A stretch of 6,124 bases of DNA. It comes from Nitrososphaerota archaeon (GTDB lineage Archaea; Thermoproteota; Nitrososphaeria; Nitrososphaerales; JAPUIC01). The translations under genes were made by a program, and so were the position numbers. The DNA is taken from NCBI GenBank assembly GCA_027297425.1, contig JAPUIC010000043.1, positions 1-6,124 of the forward strand. Direction: 5' to 3'. The notes below the pieces were generated by a model. It did not search any database and was not told where the DNA came from. It saw nothing but the letters and a program-made list of their open reading frames with translations. Below, in pieces: positions 4,911 to 6,124 of the stretch; positions within the stretch are counted from its first letter, which is position 1, and every line of letters starts with the position of its first letter.

Positions 4911-6124
4911 GAGTGGTCACCGTTTTGTGAAGGGTCCACCTTCTTCTCAACGTTTTGTGAAGGGTCCACCTTGCTTTTCGTAGCTACATAATGCAGATCC
5001 TGATGGCAACTAGGACACATCTTGACATGTTTTAGAAGTCCAACACCGCAAAAACGACAGAAGTGGGCATCATTATCGATTCTGGATCGTCTGAGGCTGA
5101 ATCCCCCACTATGCAGCCATCCTAAGATTATCATGCTAAATCTAACACCCACGACAATTCCAACTATCGCTGCAAACAGCACAGGTATGCTGACGGGAAT
5201 CGTGGTACGTATCATGTTAGAACCCATCTCGGGAGCATGAATGATTCCCTTCTGCGCCAAATTAGTCGCAGCTCCCTCAAACGTACCTAGCGGTATCAGT
5301 TTAAGCTCTCCGGAACCATACTTATCGGTGACTATTTCGACTTCGGTCCCATTAGCTAAAGTGAGCCGCGTAACAGCTCCTTCAATCGGTAACCCTAGAG
5401 AGTCAACAACATTAAACTGGGCGTTAAAGATCGAGAGATTTCCAAGAACTATGCTAGGCTTCGTTACCGAAAATATTATTGAGCTCTCATTTCTGGGGGA
5501 TACATCAACATCGTGCCATCTGGCTGATACTAATCTCCACTCGGTTCCTCTATCTAGCCAGAGCGTGGAGTTAGAGAATTTTAGAGAAAAGTCGCTAAGC
5601 TGTCCACTTATTCCTAAGAACTCCAGTTCCGAGGGAACTACGGAAATATTGCCATAAAAGTTACTGAAAGAAAAGTTCGTGAGATATTGATTTCTCCATT
5701 CCGCAACGAATTCTTTTGGTTCGTTCATTACAAATAATATCTCAGGATTTGACGAAGATGACGAACCGTCCCATGAATCAAAAATAAATCTAGTGCCATT
5801 ATTATTACCAGGATCAAAGGTAAATGTAGTGCCCTTACTCCTGTCAGCATAAAGTACGGGGGTTATTGACAAAGTAACATTTGCATCCGCATCATACCAA
5901 TCCGCCCCCTCTATCTCACCATAAGCAGACTCGACAAAAACAAAGAACTGCGTCATCCATACTATAGTAAGGGATATTGGTCGATCGACTTTTACATCTA
6001 TTGAAGGCTCGCTAGATTCCAACCCATCAGACCATTTGATGAATACAAACCTTTTGCCCTTTTCGGCATCTACAATAGGTTGCACGTTTATATTCACAGT
6101 TGTTCCGATATCATACCAGCCACC
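4907..6124 (-). CDS. single-pass surface protein with InlB-like repeats and cytosolic zinc ribbon (5' end beyond window)
   Basis: The frame is open from the right edge, so this is the last 405 residues of a longer protein. A GTG at 6097 is only an internal valine of a repeat. Numbering from the edge: two divergent InlB-type repeats (1 to about 65 and 73 to about 150); a beta-rich segment to about 230; a domain resembling carboxypeptidase-regulatory or Ig-like folds (about 233-294, DSLGLPIEGA near its start); one membrane helix (about 309-336); a basic stretch; then a zinc ribbon with C356, C359, C370 and C373; and a tail with a duplicated KVDPSQN. Eight N-x-S/T sequons lie before the helix and none after it, and positive charges follow the helix, so the ectodomain is outside and the zinc ribbon inside. 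The four ligands are the only cysteines. It heads a chain of overlapping or abutting genes and probably links the cell surface to the cytosolic zinc-ribbon proteins encoded next. The function is inferred. Confidence 0.88.
   Translation of the reverse strand, partial: GGWYDIGTTVNINVQPIVDAEKGKRFVFIKWSDGLESSEPSIDVKVDRPISLTIVWMTQFFVFVESAYGEIEGADWYDADANVTLSITPVLYADRSKGTTFTFDPGNNNGTRFIFDSWDGSSSSSNPEILFVMNEPKEFVAEWRNQYLTNFSFSNFYGNISVVPSELEFLGISGQLSDFSLKFSNSTLWLDRGTEWRLVSARWHDVDVSPRNESSIIFSVTKPSIVLGNLSIFNAQFNVVDSLGLPIEGAVTRLTLANGTEVEIVTDKYGSGELKLIPLGTFEGAATNLAQKGIIHAPEMGSNMIRTTIPVSIPVLFAAIVGIVVGVRFSMIILGWLHSGGFSLRRSRIDNDAHFCRFCGVGLLKHVKMCPSCHQDLHYVATKSKVDPSQNVEKKVDPSQNGDHS
4917..4921 (-). promoter_or_regulatory. 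GGTGA ribosome binding site supporting the TTG start
   Basis: GGTGA complements the 3' end of archaeal 16S rRNA and lies 6 nt before the TTG at 4910, inside the last codons of the surface-protein gene. An in-frame TGA at 4919-4917 overlaps it and blocks any earlier start. The TTGA overlap (4910-4907) joins start and stop, so translation of the two genes is probably coupled. Confidence 0.6.
4921..4972 (-). repeat. 22-bp perfect direct repeat, 30-bp period, in the 3' end of the surface-protein gene
   Basis: Copies at 4921-4942 and 4951-4972 are identical over 22 bp and separated by 8 bp. The 30-bp period keeps the frame and gives the peptide KVDPSQN twice in the cytosolic tail after the zinc ribbon. 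It looks like a recent in-frame tandem duplication. The copy nearer the stop lies just before the GGTGA ribosome binding site of the next gene. Confidence 0.95.
5675..6124 (-). repeat. two tandem divergent InlB-type protein repeats
   Basis: Residues are numbered from the right edge. Copy A has WYD at 3-5, a proline-ended strand segment, F-x-F then KWSDG at 30-34, and closes with VW at 55-56. Copy B has WYD at 76-78, strand NVTLSITP at 82-89, RFIFDSWDG at 112-120, and closes with EW at 142-143. Copy B carries an extra loop with GNNNGT. The pattern matches the divergent InlB B-repeat family found in many archaeal and bacterial surface proteins. The repeat is at protein level only; the DNA copies have diverged. 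Further copies may lie upstream of the edge. Confidence 0.7.

Noticed and set aside
4921..4972. CRISPR-like repeat
   Set aside because: There are only two copies with an 8-bp spacer, in frame inside a coding region, so a tandem duplication explains it.
743..5657. Several plus-strand open frames of 60-140 codons (for example 4003-4323, 5241-5657 and 743-1009)
   Set aside because: Each lies wholly or almost wholly inside a well-supported minus-strand gene, lacks recognisable domains and has low-complexity translations typical of antisense shadows.
6095..6097. GTG as the start codon of the surface protein
   Set aside because: The frame stays open to the right edge and the upstream codons encode G-G-W-Y-D-I-G-T-T, the conserved opening of an InlB-type repeat, so the GTG is an internal valine.
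635..6124. Zinc ribbons as evidence of transcription factors or RNA polymerase subunits
   Set aside because: The ribbons are fused to membrane, tubulin-fold and coiled-coil regions, and no TFB, TFIIS or RNA polymerase subunit motifs are present.
5675..6124. InlB-like repeats as a sign of a bacterial host
   Set aside because: Divergent repeats of this type are also common in archaeal surface proteins, and the other features of the window fit an archaeon better.

Overview
The window is a tightly packed, single-direction gene cluster on the minus strand. It suggests an archaeon, possibly of the Thermoproteota/Bathyarchaeia or a related lineage, but I cannot place it further. The case rests on several signs together: a divergent FtsZ/tubulin-family GTPase carrying a zinc ribbon, many small CxxC zinc ribbons, surface proteins rich in N-x-S/T sequons, divergent InlB-type repeats like those common in archaeal surface proteins, and GGTGA/AAGGGG-type ribosome binding sites. 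Base composition is moderate, roughly 45% GC by eye. No rRNA, tRNA, mobile element or CRISPR array is visible.

In transcription order (right to left) the layout is as follows. (A) 6124-4907: the 3' part of a single-pass surface protein with two InlB-like repeats, a beta-rich ectodomain, one membrane helix and a cytosolic zinc ribbon; its start lies beyond the right edge. (B) 4910-2499: an 803-residue membrane protein with an N-terminal zinc ribbon, about ten membrane helices and a roughly 440-residue helical cytosolic tail; it starts with TTG. (C) 2493-1177: a 438-residue FtsZ/tubulin-like GTPase with an N-terminal zinc ribbon. (D) 1180-635: a 181-residue protein made of a zinc ribbon, a Pro/Gln/Arg-rich linker and a C-terminal coiled coil. 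(E) 581-1: the start of a secreted protein with a signal peptide, running off the left edge. A/B and C/D overlap by 4 bp, B/C are 5 bp apart, and D/E are separated by a 53-bp AT-rich gap that may hold a separate promoter. There is no non-coding stretch over 60 bp.

The striking point is that all four proteins encoded by the overlapping or abutting genes A-D carry one four-ligand zinc ribbon predicted to lie in the cytoplasm, although their other domains are unrelated. Almost every cysteine in A, B and D is a zinc ligand. My inference is that A-D form a membrane-associated assembly in which a tubulin-like GTPase is linked, through a polytopic anchor and a coiled-coil adaptor, to a surface protein. 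It might act in membrane remodelling, cell shape or surface organisation. I do not recognise this as a named system, and its function is not shown by the sequence.
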